Origin: Nageia nagi
Lineage: Eukaryota; Pinophyta
Reading direction: 5' to 3'
Assembly (NCBI GenBank): GCA_050084985.1
Contig: JBITNC010000001.1
Coordinates: 11,718,001-11,782,000, forward strand
Length of the DNA: 64,000 nucleotides
Part shown: piece after piece, positions 1-10,812 of the stretch
Layout of the letters: the number at the start of each line of letters is the position of its first letter
How positions within the stretch are numbered: position 1 is the stretch's first letter
Made by a program: the position numbers and the translations under genes
Notes under the pieces: generated by a model
Told to the model about the DNA's origin: nothing
Databases searched by the model: none
Seen by the model: the letters and a program-made list of their open reading frames with translations, nothing else

Positions 1-1093
1 GGTGGCCTGCAGGTCGATGCGTGCGTCTGGGTCGTAGCGAAGTATACTAAAGGAATGATCATGCGAGCAGACGTCACGGAGCCAAATCAGAGAGTCAGTT
101 TGAGGTCAGAAGAGGAGTGCCCGCGCTCCCGCCTGCAGTCCTATCTTTAAGGTAGAAGTGGCTAGTTTGAAGATCCTTTATGCCTCTTGGCAGAGTTTTA
201 GCTCCACATTGCATGGCCCTTGGCGGAGTATTAGCTCCATATCAATTACCATGCCTCTTGGCAGGGAGTCCAGCTCCCACAGAATCATCGGACTGAACCA
301 TCAATGATAGGAGATGGTTGTACTCCACACAAAAGGAAAAAATATATAATATCCAAAATGTCAAAAATACGGGTAATTGTCATCTAGGACCTCTTGGTAG
401 ATGGCTATGGACCCTAGAGCTGTCTTTTCTTTTTGCAGGATATCATTGGAGCCTAGCAATATCAACTAGGGGCAACATGGCGAATATCACATAAGGGGGT
501 TTCTTAACCCATATCTCTTATCATTATGTTGTTTACCTTTCTCAAGTTTAACATAGTTCAGTATCAAAATTAGATTGATTAGTGTTGGTATTATGCTTAT
601 CAATGCTTATCAATATTTGATTGGCTATGACATCTTGAGTATACTTTGAATGAAAAATCTTAATGCACCTAGTGATTTGCGCTTTATCATTCAAAGTGGG
701 GCATCTGTTAACACATAAAATTTGATTTATGTATTTGTTAATACATTATAAAATAGTTTCCTGCACTTATAATCAGTTATTAATGTTATCTTGGATTTCA
801 TTAATATATATCATTATTTACTATGTTTCTCTTGCTTATGTAGGTACATGCCGACTCAAGGAGTGCGTCATATTATCTACTACCTATATAAATAAGGGAT
901 CTAATAGTAAGTCCATCATCAAGGATACACATGATCCTGCGTATGGTCTTGATAATGGCAATCATATTGTAAGGTGTCTCTTGACACTGCCTGTCAAGCC
1001 TGATTTTGTGTATCCCCTTCTTACGAGCATTCTGAAGAACTGAGAGACCTATCTGATAATCATACTACGATCATCTCGAGATTTTAGTGGGGG
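1..1093 (+). mobile_element. Internal/3' remnant of a plus-strand LTR retroelement
   Basis: No gag or pol domain is readable. Two places look like retroelement 3' junctions: a purine-rich stretch followed by TGTTAACACA at 706, with a TATA-like TATATAAATA at 885-894, and ATTTTAGTGGGGGTG followed by TGTAGACTCG at 1094. The single 104-codon open frame at 729-1043 matches nothing I recognise and crosses the TATA-like site, so I do not call it a gene. The stretch is read as the end of an element whose body lies off the left edge; the orientation rests only on the purine tract. Confidence 0.4.
181..281. repeat. Three imperfect copies of a CTTGGCAG/AGCTCC minisatellite unit
   Basis: Units starting at about 181, 214 and 252 each contain CTTGGC(A/G)G, a short spacer and AGCTCC (TGCCTCTTGGCAGAG, TGGCCCTTGGCGGAG, TGCCTCTTGGCAGGG). 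The unit is about 35-38 bp. It is an array inside retroelement sequence; no function is apparent. Confidence 0.7.
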
Positions 1094-1561
1094 TGTAGAC
1101 TCGTTGGAGACGGATCATAGCCTATCGAAGGCCGCCGGCGCTCCTCTGTGGACGAATATAGATCGTCGGCATTCCTATCCAGTGCGACGAACACCGCCCG
1201 CGGCCTTCTTCTGTGACTTTTTAGCTTCGTGATTTCAGGTGTGGACAACGTTGGATCCTAGGATTTCGTCATCGGCTTCGTTTCGAACGTGCTGCATGAA
1301 GTGGGTATATAACTTCAGTCTTGATAGGCGGTGCCATTTTATGCCTGTTTTATCATATATATATTTCGCATTTACTTGTTACATACTTATCAGTGAACCT
1401 GAATTTATCAAGCAAATTTCGAGTTTTATCAATTTGTCAAAATACTTGTTATCTTTCATTATTTTGTGTATAAATTGCTATCCGTAGCTCGAGTTACAAG
1501 TGCATTCGAGTGTGTGAATGTTTTCCTTTATTGCTCATTTATTTGCATGCTCGAATTGTTT
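1094..1561 (+). mobile_element. Probable 3' LTR of a plus-strand retroelement
   Basis: The segment begins TGTAGACTCG directly after a purine tract (AGTGGGGG), is more GC-rich at its start, and has a TATA-like GGGTATATAAC near 1303, as expected for an LTR promoter. Its right end coincides with the abrupt end of the minus-strand gag reading frame at 1562, so it looks inserted into that gag. The partner LTR would lie outside the window, so the boundary and identity are not proven. Confidence 0.45.
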
Positions 1562-1828
1562 TTACTTGTAAACATCTGGCGACATGGAGGTTAGCAACCA
1601 ACCCTTGACTTTTTGATTATCTGCATACCACTTTGCATAGGCAGCATCAGCTTCCTTCGATGGATCAGTTTTACCAATAATATATTCGAGCTTCTCACGT
1701 CCTGCGATTTGCGTCTCTAATATTTGGGACCATACATCATAGTTACTTTCGGTGAGGACAACTCCGGCCTGGAAGCCAGAATTTTCAGATTGGATATGGA
1801 TTACTGGAGTTGATGATTCGGAAGCCAT
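1562..1828 (-). pseudogene. Ty1/copia gag N-terminal fragment
   Basis: Reading leftwards from the ATG at 1828, the frame gives MASESSTPVIH and then LTESNYDVW, EYIIGKT, and W with VKGWLLTSMSPDVYK, the pattern of the copia-type gag (UBN2_3 / gag-polypeptide) N-terminal domain. The start is chosen because it lies 20 bases after the primer-binding site, as in intact copia elements; an upstream in-frame ATG at 1885 lies inside the LTR. The frame runs about 90 codons and ends where the neighbouring LTR begins, so the rest of gag and all of pol are missing or lie beyond the left edge. The full-length protein would coat retrotransposon particles. Confidence 0.8.
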
Positions 1829-1848
1829 ATGGTGTTTTTCGTAACCTT

Positions 1849-1860
1849 GCTCTGATACCA
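1849..1860 (-). other. Primer-binding site, initiator tRNA-Met type
   Basis: On the minus strand the sequence reads TGGTATCAGAGC, the perfect copia primer site for initiator tRNA-Met, between the LTR and the gag ATG. It fixes the element as minus-strand and shows that the LTR on its right is the 5' LTR. Confidence 0.9.
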
Positions 1861-1861
1861 A

Positions 1862-2072
1862 GTCAAGAACTTGGTTTTCATTCATACAAAGCTCTTTACA
1901 ATATTATGGGCATAAATAGCCACTATACATAATTGGAATGCTAAAGTTTAGGACTACAAATCTGTCAGCCAGCAGAGCATATCTCTAATCTAGGAAATAT
2001 ATATATTTACAATCAAGGAATTACTCTAGTATATATATTTACAATCAAGGAATTACTCTAGAATCTTCAACA
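1862..2072 (-). mobile_element. Short 5' LTR (about 210 bp) of the minus-strand copia element
   Basis: On the minus strand it starts TGTTGAAGATTC at 2072 and ends next to the primer site; the terminal CA is not preserved, so the inner end is uncertain by a few bases. It carries two copies of a 32-bp repeat (TTACAATCAAGGAATTACTC at 2007 and 2039). The element sits downstream of MYB exon 1 on the same strand, so it would lie in the first intron if that gene is real. Confidence 0.7.
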
Positions 2073-2149
2073 ACTTGTTCCATAGGATTGCGTGCAGTTG
2101 AAGAATAGTCCCTTCTTCTTCTGGTGCAAACGGTCCGCGCTTTATATCA

Positions 2150-2216
2150 GTTTACAAATTCAATTGTTCAAACATTTTGTGAATAAAGTATTCGGTTTAC
2201 AAATTCAATTGTTCAA
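2150..2216. repeat. Direct repeat of 22 bp, period 45 bp
   Basis: GTTTACAAATTCAATTGTTC recurs at 2150 and 2195, with related sequence between. It lies between the short LTR and MYB exon 1. Confidence 0.75.
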
Positions 2217-2510
2217 CAGTCATTAATTTAATCAGAAAATAAAATATTCAGTTTGTTTGTGAATACGATTACAATTGCGCTGTCTTTTAACTCCAATAGT
2301 ATTAATTTATTCTTGACACGCATAATATCCATTCTAAAGCATGCAATCTCTGTTCGAAGCTAACCAATCAAGTCAGTTTTACATTGGAGTTAAGCACTGT
2401 ACGTCGATCGATCTTAAAGAAACCATTTTACGAGTCAGAAACAAAACAAAACAAAAATCATCTTCTGATATGCATTGTAGAGGGACTGAAAATATGGGCA
2501 GAGTCCAGAC

Positions 2511-2643
2511 CAGCTTGTTTGGGAAGAGCGTGCCAGCTTCCGTGCCCGTTTTTCTGAATGTATTCGAGAAGAATACTATCCTCTTCAGGCGTCCATGGCC
2601 CTTTCTTCAACCCCACTTTTTCACAGCAAGGGCCTCTACCCAT
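2511..2643 (-). CDS. R2R3-MYB transcription factor, exon 1 only
   Basis: The frame from the ATG at 2643 reads [17 protein letters not shown], then TPEED and [11 protein letters not shown]: the N-terminus and first two helices of the MYB R2 repeat, with the regularly spaced tryptophans W17 and W37. Coding length to the predicted donor is exactly 133 nt, the usual first exon of plant R2R3-MYB genes, and the next bases on the minus strand are GT (2510-2509, context CTG/GTCTGG). The start at MGRGPCC is chosen over an in-frame ATG at 2658 because this N-terminus is the conserved one. The expected continuation (LRCGKSCRLRW in exon 2) is not found in the 2.5 kb to the left, where a copia LTR lies instead. 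Either the first intron is long and exon 2 is off the window, or this is an orphan exon. [10 protein letters not shown] with NGHGSW is typical of several subgroups, so no specific function is assigned. The product would be a nuclear DNA-binding regulator. Confidence 0.8.
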
Positions 2644-2974
2644 TATGTCCTGGCCCACTCGTCGATTAATTAGCGGGAAAACTAGCAGAACTAGTCGTTC
2701 CAGAATAACGTAAGATGGCTAGGGGGAGCTTCAATCAGAAAGATGGCTTCGAATTGAAGTTGAGATTCTGAGCAGACAAGAAGTGGAGTGCATAGGGAAT
2801 GGCATGGCTTCTACTTCTGCTGCTGTGGTCTCCACTTGAAGCATAGCTCGACATGAAGTTTCAGCAGGAAGTAGAGGGCCAACGATATTAAATGGCCACA
2901 ACTTCACCCAGTCCAGACGCAAATGTTTGAAAGGCGAAGAAGACTTCTACGTGTTCCATCGCACACAGAATGTT
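2644..2974 (-). promoter_or_regulatory. Upstream region / 5' UTR of the MYB exon, less AT-rich
   Basis: This roughly 330-bp stretch before the MYB start is visibly richer in G and C than the surroundings and free of recognisable transposon sequence, consistent with retained promoter or leader. No convincing TATA box was found close to the start; a TATTTATAAAC on the minus strand near 3127-3137 is a distant candidate. The short minus-strand open frame at 2731-2922 has no recognisable content. Confidence 0.35.
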
Positions 2975-3115
2975 CTGTTGCCTTCGCGTTTTTATTATCT
3001 GTACGAAAGTTGAGTTGTAATCTGTTGCCTTTCGGTTTTTATTATCTGTACGAAAGTTGAGTTGTAATCTGTTGCCTTTCGGTTTTCATTATCTGTACGA
3101 ATGTTGAGTTGAACT
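2975..3115. repeat. 47-bp tandem repeat, three copies
   Basis: CTGTTGCCTTTCGG starts units at 2975 (variant CTTCGCG), 3022 and 3069; each continues with ATTATCTGTACGAA and GTTGAGTTG. The second and third copies are nearly identical to the first, so the array is young relative to nearby transposon sequence. It lies 330-470 bp upstream of the MYB start. Confidence 0.9.
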
Positions 3116-3599
3116 CGTACGTTTAGTTTATAAATAAATCTGACAAATGATGGAATACTGATAACGACGGAACACAATTCCTCCGGTTGGAACGATAGGC
3201 TTTTCTTTCCTAGTAGATAGCAATTAACGAGGTAGCTGCAAGTACGAGACTATCAATATGCGTATTTAGAGATTCTTAGAGTCAATTAACTCTCAAAGTA
3301 ACTTTTTTCTTTTTTGAATGAAAAAGACGTAATTAAGAAAACAAATTTATATGAAAAAGGAATGCTTGGGATTAAGCGTACATCAAATATCATTTTAATC
3401 ATAGGGGTTACAAATTAATAATAAAATTAATTTAATTGTTGAAAAGAAACATTTTTCGAATTGTAGTGGATAGGATTTAATAATAACATTTAAATCAAAA
3501 AATTCAAAAGACATCATTACATCTAAAGATAATAAATTAAAGTGCATTTAAGTCATATTTATATAGAGAGTAAGGCAAAAGTTATCTTTCTCAGAGATA
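3116..3599. other. AT-rich spacer without recognisable gene
   Basis: No coding or element signature seen. A T-rich run (CTTTTTTCTTTTTT, 3302-3316) could be the complement of the poly(A) tail of the minus-strand LINE to the right, but 300 bp of unassigned sequence lies between. Confidence 0.4.
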
Positions 3600-5625
3600 T
3601 ATTGCTAGCCACAACCTAGATAAATCGATGCTCCTCATCCATCATTATCATCATTGCCACCAAATTCATTATTGGTAAGTTGGATAAGGACCTCTTATTC
3701 TTAAGAAGTGGGAACGTCATATCTCCCCCTCTAATCACATGTGCAGGGGAATTGGGACAAACATCCCAACTAGTAGGTGGAAGGAATAACAACCTTTTGT
3801 TGTTTGTGAAAAGGTAATGGTTAAGACCAGTTCCTGTTAACTGGAGGACCAAAGAATGCTTGTGAGGATGCCTTTAGGAGTGAGAATTGTGGCCTCGAGA
3901 TTGTGAGCTACTACACACAACAAAGTTTGCAGGGATGCAATTAATCGCACAGAAAGCATTTCATCAATAGTCCATAGAAGTCGAAGGTATTGCAACTACA
4001 TGTGAACTTTCTCCAACTAGATTAAAATTCGCATCTAATAATCGTAGAAGACTTCATATTTGTTAGTAAGGGAGAAAGAAACAAAGGTTGCTTGTTGAGA
4101 AAAAATAATATTATTTCTGGTTTTCCAAATATGGTACAAAATGACTACGCAAAAAATATGTTGAACTTCAACTAATGGTTTGAGGATTTCCAAGGGGTCT
4201 TCTAATATAGCATGAACTTAGGTGTAGAAGTGAGAAAGATACAACCTAAAAAATAAAGAATTCCATCCTAGGCTACATAGGCCTTTTGATAAAACCAAAA
4301 GATATGAACAAAATCCTCGGCTTCACCATAGGAAGGAGAGTATGATTGTCAACCCCTAAATATTTTAATCTATGCACAATAAGCATGCCCTAATGGAACA
4401 AACTCCATAGAAAGAAGTTCAGTTTTGGCTTGAAATATATAACACCCAGACCATAGTGAATCTAAGAGACCATATGGATTGGGAGGAAACTAAATCCCTC
4501 CTTGTATTAAGCTTGTTAGATATAGGAACATGAGGTGATAACCAAGCATAACCAAAATGATGTTTGTATTTAATGAGCAGGGTATGCTTGGGTTAAAACC
4601 AATTAGACTACCAACAGTTTTAGAAGTTCTTGAATAATTTTTTCTAGAAGGGAACTTTTTCTATCATTGTATCATAAGTAGCTTTATGACCTAAGGTGAG
4701 ATTATGGAAGTGTTGAAAGATGTCCCAAAGGATCTAGTTCTTGGTATGAAACTAAAAAATCATTGAGAAAACTAATTCCTTTTTTGTGAAACCACAACAC
4801 CTTAATTTATTACACCTTTTCCAAGGGAAATACTTCAAAGGTAATGATAAGGGACCACCAAAAATTCATGGTGAAAATATAAGCCCCAACAGACTTCTTG
4901 CTCTCCCTAGAGCAGAGAGTACTATCGTACACTCCCCCTAGTGAGATCCATAGTGACATTCCCTAGGGAGCCTTAGTTTTTGTATCCCTCCTTTCTTTTA
5001 GGATCAAGATTCTCTTGTACAATTGTAGTTGTTTATTCTTTTATGTTTTCTTTAGGTGCTCCCACTAGGGGCTTGTTGGCTTCATTTACATGATTATACT
5101 TTCTAGTCCCATTGATTGCTTTTGGTCACCTGAGGATATTAATATACTTTCTTTCTTTCCCTCTCCCCTTCAAATTTAGATAAGGTTTGAGGGCTTCTCA
5201 AGCCTATGAAATATCTTTAATGATAATGGAACCAAAAATATTTACCATAACAGGGGCTATGAGAATGATTTATAAAGTTAACACTTTCCATACCATTTTT
5301 CCAAAGGGAAGACCTATAGAGAGATAATCCCTGATGAAAAATTTCTAGGCCTCATTACTATCAAATGCTCTTATAATCCACTTGGTGCAAAGAGGAAACC
5401 CTTAATTATAATAATAAAAGGCTCCATGCCTCTAGATTTCCTATGAAGATAACATATTTTCTGGGAAACTCTATGAAAATCTCTCTTACTAACACTAGAG
5501 GTCCAAAGGAAATCCCTTAAATTTTTATCTAACTTCTTGTAGCAAGCTAATGAAGGAAACCTACATGACAAGTAATAAACATGGGTAGAAGCAAGAACTT
5601 TAGAGCAAATTTGATATTTTTTCAC
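3600..5625 (-). pseudogene. LINE (plant L1-type) ORF2 C-terminal half: end of RT and zf-RVT region
   Basis: Minus-strand frames give YKKLDKNLRDFLWTSS (about 5500-5550), the conserved L1 segment with the RDFLW motif after the RT, then GEAEDFVHIFWF (about 4300), the zf-RVT 'C..C GEAE..HLFW' motif, and IWKTRNNIIF (about 4100), the usual W..RN..IF sequence near its end. Frames are broken by many stops and shifts. The 78-codon open frame at 3616-3852 is probably in the 3' portion but is not recognised on its own. The intact protein would copy LINE RNA at a nicked target. The left boundary is approximate. Confidence 0.7.
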
Positions 5626-6700
5626 TAAGAAAAGCTTTTTGGTAGTCTAATATGTAAGCTTGTTTTCAATTTTATGAATGCCATAATCCCATAAGTGAGT
5701 TGGAGATCCTTTAAAAGCAAAGGGAATTCCCAAAAACTTAAAATTCGTCATGGTTAGATCCATTTCTATGAATAATTAGCTATCTATTAAGGAAGGGTTT
5801 TCATTGATTACATATAGAAAGAAGTCTTCTACCACTTGATGTTTGAACCTGAAGCAAGATAAAAAATCTCAAGATAGGCTAAAATATTAAAATATTGATT
5901 GTTCCTCCTCCTTGAGTATTAGGAATGAGACAAAAACAAAGTGACCATTCAAAAGTTGTAAGTGAGAGTTAGAGTGAGAAATTTCCTTAATGAGAACTTG
6001 ATTATTCTTATGAGAAAGTAAATAGCTAAAGGCCTTAGAAACCAAAATGAAAAGAGAGGAAGAAATATGGAATCCTTGCTTAATAGACAAAGCTAGGGTG
6101 ATATTCTTTTATTTGGTACAATTCATAGTGAGAATTACAAAAGCATCCAAAAGTAACATTTGAACATAATTGATAAATTGGGGACCAAACCCAAGGCCTA
6201 CAACATGGTGGTGATAAAGTACCACTCAATTCTATCATAAGCCTTTTTAAAGTTTATTTTGATGAACAATGTATCTTGGTGTAAAGATCTAGCCCATTCC
6301 ATACCTTCCTAGATTACAATGATATTATACAAATTATATCTATCTTAAACAAATCCAATCTGATTAAGAAGAATGATGAGAGGGTGTAGGGATCTAAGCT
6401 TAAGAGCCAAGGACTTGATAATGATCTTGTAATTCATATTTAGTAAGGTAATAAGTATGTAGTCTGTAATGAATTTTGGATCACTAAATTTAGTAATAAA
6501 TTTAATATTTCATTTATTAATCATTTAACCTAAAGATCTAGATAAAGAAGCCTCTTTGTATACTTGAAACAAATTAGGAACCACAATGTCCAAAATATTT
6601 TTATAGAATTCATATGAAAAATCATCAATATAAGGGTCTTTACCATTAACCATTTATGAAAATGCTATTTTAAGATCTTACAATGTTAAAGGCAATTCAT
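5626..6700 (-). pseudogene. LINE reverse transcriptase core
   Basis: On the minus strand, in order: DPKFITDYILITLLN (the 'FRPISLCN' block), YKIIIKSLALKL, NQIGFV, then INFKKAYDRIEW around 6240-6260, which is the L1 RT 'DFxKAYDRVxW' motif, and IKQGFHISSSLFILVSKAFS around 6030-6080, the 'RQGCPLSPxLF' block. The catalytic FADD box was not recognised. Several stop codons and shifts make it inactive. The domain order shows the LINE runs right to left. Confidence 0.8.
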
Positions 6701-7077
6701 AGATATCCCTTTAAACTTAGGAAAGTTTATAAGGTATGATTGAACAACATTCTTACAAGGCCAATTATCAAAAAGGTGTGAGAGGTAGAGAAGCAAACAC
6801 CTTTTGATAATGATTCACAAAAGGCTAAATGATATTCGATAAGGTATTAAGTTGAACTCCTTCAAATTGAATAACATGAAACTAAGTAACATGTATCTGA
6901 GGACAAAGATGCTAAAGAAACTCTTCAGAAACCTTATCCCCTACTTTGAGTCAATTTACTCTAGCATATAGTTAAGCTCCTTTAGCTTCATACAGGTCAA
7001 CTTTTTGTATTTCATAGTGAAGGGTAAAAACATGGGATTGTAAAGGAGATTTAAAAGAGTTTGACTTGAGTCGAAGA
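6701..7077 (-). pseudogene. LINE segment between endonuclease and RT, cut by copia C
   Basis: Minus-strand reading gives VDLYEAKGA, ARVNWLKVGDKVSEEFL-like sequence (one stop at the W position) and NHYQKVFASLPLTPF, matching the L1 linker 'RSRIxWLxEGDxNTKFFH ... YFxxLF'. It stops abruptly at 7077, the left edge of the copia C LTR, and resumes at 13687. Confidence 0.7.
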
Positions 7078-8269
7078 TGAAAATTTTAATCTCCAATCCT
7101 AGTTGTTGGGCATTATTTCATCTCACACTAGGCATTTCCACTCTACGAGAATTTTCTCCTACTTCGAGTATTATTGATCTCCATTCCTGGGATCTATATC
7201 AACCTCTAATCATCGAGTGTTATCACCATATTTGAGATCTATATCAGCATGTAGGATCTACTTCAGTATTCAAGTGTTATCAAGCCTCATGCTCTAGGAT
7301 ATGGCAATCAATAGAATTACTTCCTACGCTTCAAGAGATATTCCTCTGCTCTAGGTGTTAGTTTCTATTAGGCTTTGTCTTATTCCAAGATCTATCTCTC
7401 TGTGTTATTCTTTGGGCTTTGTTGACCCTAGGCTTCAATACTTATTAATCAACTTCAAGTTTTATTTATCTCCAAGACCTAATACCTACGGTTTTGGGAT
7501 TAATTTTTTGGGCATTGTTATTACTTTCTAAGATTTAGGATTTAACTATGTATTCTCTAGGTGTTAATTCTGTAGGACAACTTTGGTGACTCTGAGCTTT
7601 ACTAAACCTTGGGCTCTATCTCTTCTGGGTAATAACAAACCCTAGGAACTATTTTTTCTTTTGAGTTATGGGTAGTGATAACAACCATTGATTTTGGTGA
7701 GTGACATTATTATTTTAGAGCTTGAATCCTAGGACTTATTGCACTATCACATCCCTCGTACATCAAAACCTAGATTTACATTGCAAAAACATTCATATAA
7801 GGGATTTCTACCTTGGAATTAAATGGTCAACTACTGACACTAGTTTTTGAACACTAGCATTAAATATTTTTGTACAAAAATGGTTGATCTAAGTTGTATA
7901 ACCATTTAATATGTTTTAGACATCATGCATACAAGGATATGGGCTTCATCTACTCTCTACAAAAAGGATGACAAAATGGGTGCATGGATCCATGCTACAT
8001 TTAATTGTATTTTGACCAAGTAGCATGTATGTAATATTTTTTTTAGTATAAGTTTGGATAACCTATCTATAAGCTATGGATGGAGGAGCAGATTAAAGAA
8101 TCATGTATGTTTTCCTCTTAGCTCCAAGAGAGCATTGTAAAAATTTTACTTCTCTGCAATACAAAAGATATTTTGGTCTTCTATTTATCTCTCTATTTAT
8201 TCTAGCCATGATTAGCCTTGCTATGCTCTAGCTATACATATTATTGTTTATTTTTCTTCAAAATCTTCA
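7078..8269 (+). repeat. Copia C 5' LTR (1192 bp)
   Basis: Starts TGAAAATTTTAATCTCC and ends AATCTTCA; both ends are shared with the copy at 12514-13686, as is the internal GATCTATATCAGCATG. Confidence 0.9.
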
Positions 8270-8271
8270 AT

Positions 8272-8283
8272 TGGTATTAGAGA
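8272..8283 (+). other. Copia C primer-binding site (mutated tRNA-Met type)
   Basis: TGGTATTAGAGA, two bases after the LTR, differs from TGGTATCAGAGC by transitions or loss at two positions. Confidence 0.8.
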
Positions 8284-9000
8284 AGAATATTTATTGGGTT
8301 AAATGGATTCCAAGTAAGGAAATTCACTATGGTTGCAAATTCCCATTTTTATTGGAAACCATTACAAGTACTAGTGCATCCATATGTGGACATTTCTTAT
8401 CTCACAAGACTTGTGGACATTTATTTCCTAAGGATTTATCGATTCAGATGAAGTTATATTTGTAGCCATGACTGCAGATGAGAAGAAAGAAGTGTTGGAG
8501 AGTAAGAAGGATGCCAAGGTATTATTTTCCATCTAGTATGGTATAGATGTGTCCATCTTCCCCAAAATTATAGAGTGTAAGACTTCTAAGAAAGCATGGG
8601 AGATCTTGGAGATCGCATACAAAGGATCAGCTAAGGTCCATGTGGCAAAGCTCTAAATTTTAAGGAAGGAGTTCGAATCTCTCCATATGAGAGAGGAAGA
8701 AAATAAAAGTTTCTTCTTTTCCAAGATCCAAGATCTTGTAAATTCCCTTCATTCACATGATGAAGAGATGGGATATACCAAAATTGTTAAAAAGATGCTT
8801 TGAATCTTACCGAGAAGGTTTGATCCCATCACCACAACAATTGAAGAAGCAAAGGACCTATCCCAACTCATGCTTGCAAAGTTCCAGGGTAGTTTTACTA
8901 CCTATGAGTATAAAATTAGCAATAGAGTTGAGTCTTTGGACCAAGATTTCCAAGGATAGTTGAGAATGAAGGGTTGATAGCCCTCTTCATCAACTCCTAA
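8284..9000 (+). pseudogene. Copia C gag
   Basis: Fragments in frame include MTADEKKEVLESKKDAK, FPKIIECKTSKKAWEIL, EIAYKGSAKVHVAKL, LRKEFESLHMREEE and FSKIQDLVNSLHSHDEE, the typical UBN2 copia gag with the conserved 'AKEAWExLxxxYxG' block. It is interrupted by at least two in-frame stops and one frameshift near 8757. The gag start was not located confidently. Confidence 0.75.
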
Positions 9001-9350
9001 TTCTTCTTCATCCTCTCATGGAAGAGGTGGATCACTCCGAGGAAGAAGTAGTGGCCAAGGCAAAGGTAAAAGAGGTCATGGAAGAGATCATTCTAGGGGA
9101 AGATCATAAAATGACATCCCTAAACATTTTGAGTTTTGTAACAAAGATGATCACAAAGAATCTCATTGCTAGAAGAAGAATTCCCAACTCAAGTCTCAAT
9201 ATGTTGAAGATCAAGTTGATAGTAGCATGTTCCTCACCTATAGTAGTTTCTAGGCTAAAGAAGAAGATGTATGGTACATAGATAGTGGTTGCTCTAACCA
9301 CATGACTAGAAATAAAGCTTTGTTTCTTAAGGTTGAAACCTCTTTCACAG
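9001..9350 (+). pseudogene. Copia C zinc knuckle and aspartic protease
   Basis: A basic Gly/Arg/Ser stretch is followed by FEFCNKDDHKESHC, a CCHC knuckle whose first cysteine is replaced by Phe, and by DVWYIDSGCSNHMT (about 9266-9310), the copia protease active site with DSG intact. Two stops separate the motifs. Confidence 0.8.
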
Positions 9351-10573
9351 GCTAAGTCAAGTTTAGTGATAACAAAAGTGTCGACATCTATGGTAGAGCA
9401 ACTATGACCTTTAAGTCTAAAGTTGGTATGATAGTTTATATGCATAGCACTCTCTTTATTTTTGGCCTTAAGCATGATTAGTTAAGTATTGGCCAACTTA
9501 ATATAAGGGGTTATATAACCACCTTCAGAAGGAAAGGATGCACCATAGTAAAAGAGGACAATAACTAGCTTATAGCCAACATCCATATGATTGAAAATAG
9601 GATGTATATACTTAGGATGACACCCATAACAAGTTCTTTGAAGGTGGAGATCCATTGATTCTTCTTGGTTATGGCATAGGATATGTGGTCATTTAAAATT
9701 TCACTTATTAAATGATCTACAAAAATTAGTGAGAGGCCTTCTTGCCATCTCCTATACACCTAATGAGGTTTGTGAAAGTTGTGTTGTAGAAAAGCAACAC
9801 AAAGAGAAGTTTCCAAAGCACCAATACAGGGCTAAGTACCCTCTTCAACTAGTGCATGTAGACTTGTGTGGACTAATGTAGACTCCCAACTAAGGTGGTA
9901 AGTCTAGATATATTCTTATCTTTACTGATGACTTTTCTAGGATGAGTTGGCATTATTTACTGCAAAACAAATTTGACTCCTTTGAGAGTTTTATTAAATT
10001 TAAGTCTCTTGTTGAAAAATAATTTGGCCATTTTATCAAGAAGCTAAGAACTGATAGAGGAAGAGAATTCATTTCAAATGAATTTAAGAACTTCTACCAT
10101 CAACATGGCATTGTTAAACAATATATGACTACCTACACTCCAAGTAGAATGAAGTGGTTGAACAAAAAAATTGGATAGTTGTTGAGATAGCTAGATGCAT
10201 GATTAAAGAAAAGCACCACCCCACTAGTTTTTGGGGTAAAGCAATGTATGCTGCTATTTATATTCTAAATATGTGTCCCACTCAAGTTTTAAAGGACACC
10301 ACCCCTTATAAAGCTTGGTTTGGTGTCCAGCTAAATATTTCTAATCTGTATATATTTGGTTTAACTTATTTTGTGCATGTGCTAAAAGAAAACAAGAAGA
10401 AGCTTGATATGAAATTCATCAAATGTATTTTAGTGGGATTATGTAAAGCATCTAATGTCTATAGATGTTATGATCTAGTAATTGGTAAGATACACATTAG
10501 CAAACATGTGATTTTTAAAGGAGACATAACCAATCAAGAAAATAGTGCTGAAGACAACATTACTGAGTTCTAA
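9351..10573 (+). pseudogene. Copia C GAG-pre-integrase and integrase
   Basis: Readable in changing frames: LSIGQL, CESCVVEKQHKEKFPKH (zinc-finger end), QLVHVDLCGLM (first Asp), FTDDFSRMSWHYLL (second Asp context), RTDRGREFISNEF, and from 10154 an uninterrupted 139-codon C-terminal part with SFWGKAMYAAIYILNMCPT and LVGLCKASNVYRCYD. Integrase would insert the element cDNA. A frameshift near 10150 separates the catalytic core from the C-terminal half. Confidence 0.85.
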
Positions 10574-10812
10574 TTCTATGAATATGGTGAACCTTCTCAC
10601 ACTACTGCACCTCCTCTTCAACCTTCATCACCATATTCACCATCCACCAATCACCATAATAGGCATAACCAAAGTAGTCTCCTTCTGCTCATACTCCACT
10701 AGCCAAGAATAAGTGGACAGGTAATTGCTATCATCCTCCATCATTGATGTTGGATATAGAGCTCAATAAAAGAATGATATAGTCATAAACCAGAGATAGA
10801 ACTTATGCATTA

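Noticed and set aside
2341-2673. 110-codon plus-strand open frame
   Set aside because: It is antisense to the MYB exon, whose conserved residues explain the sequence better.
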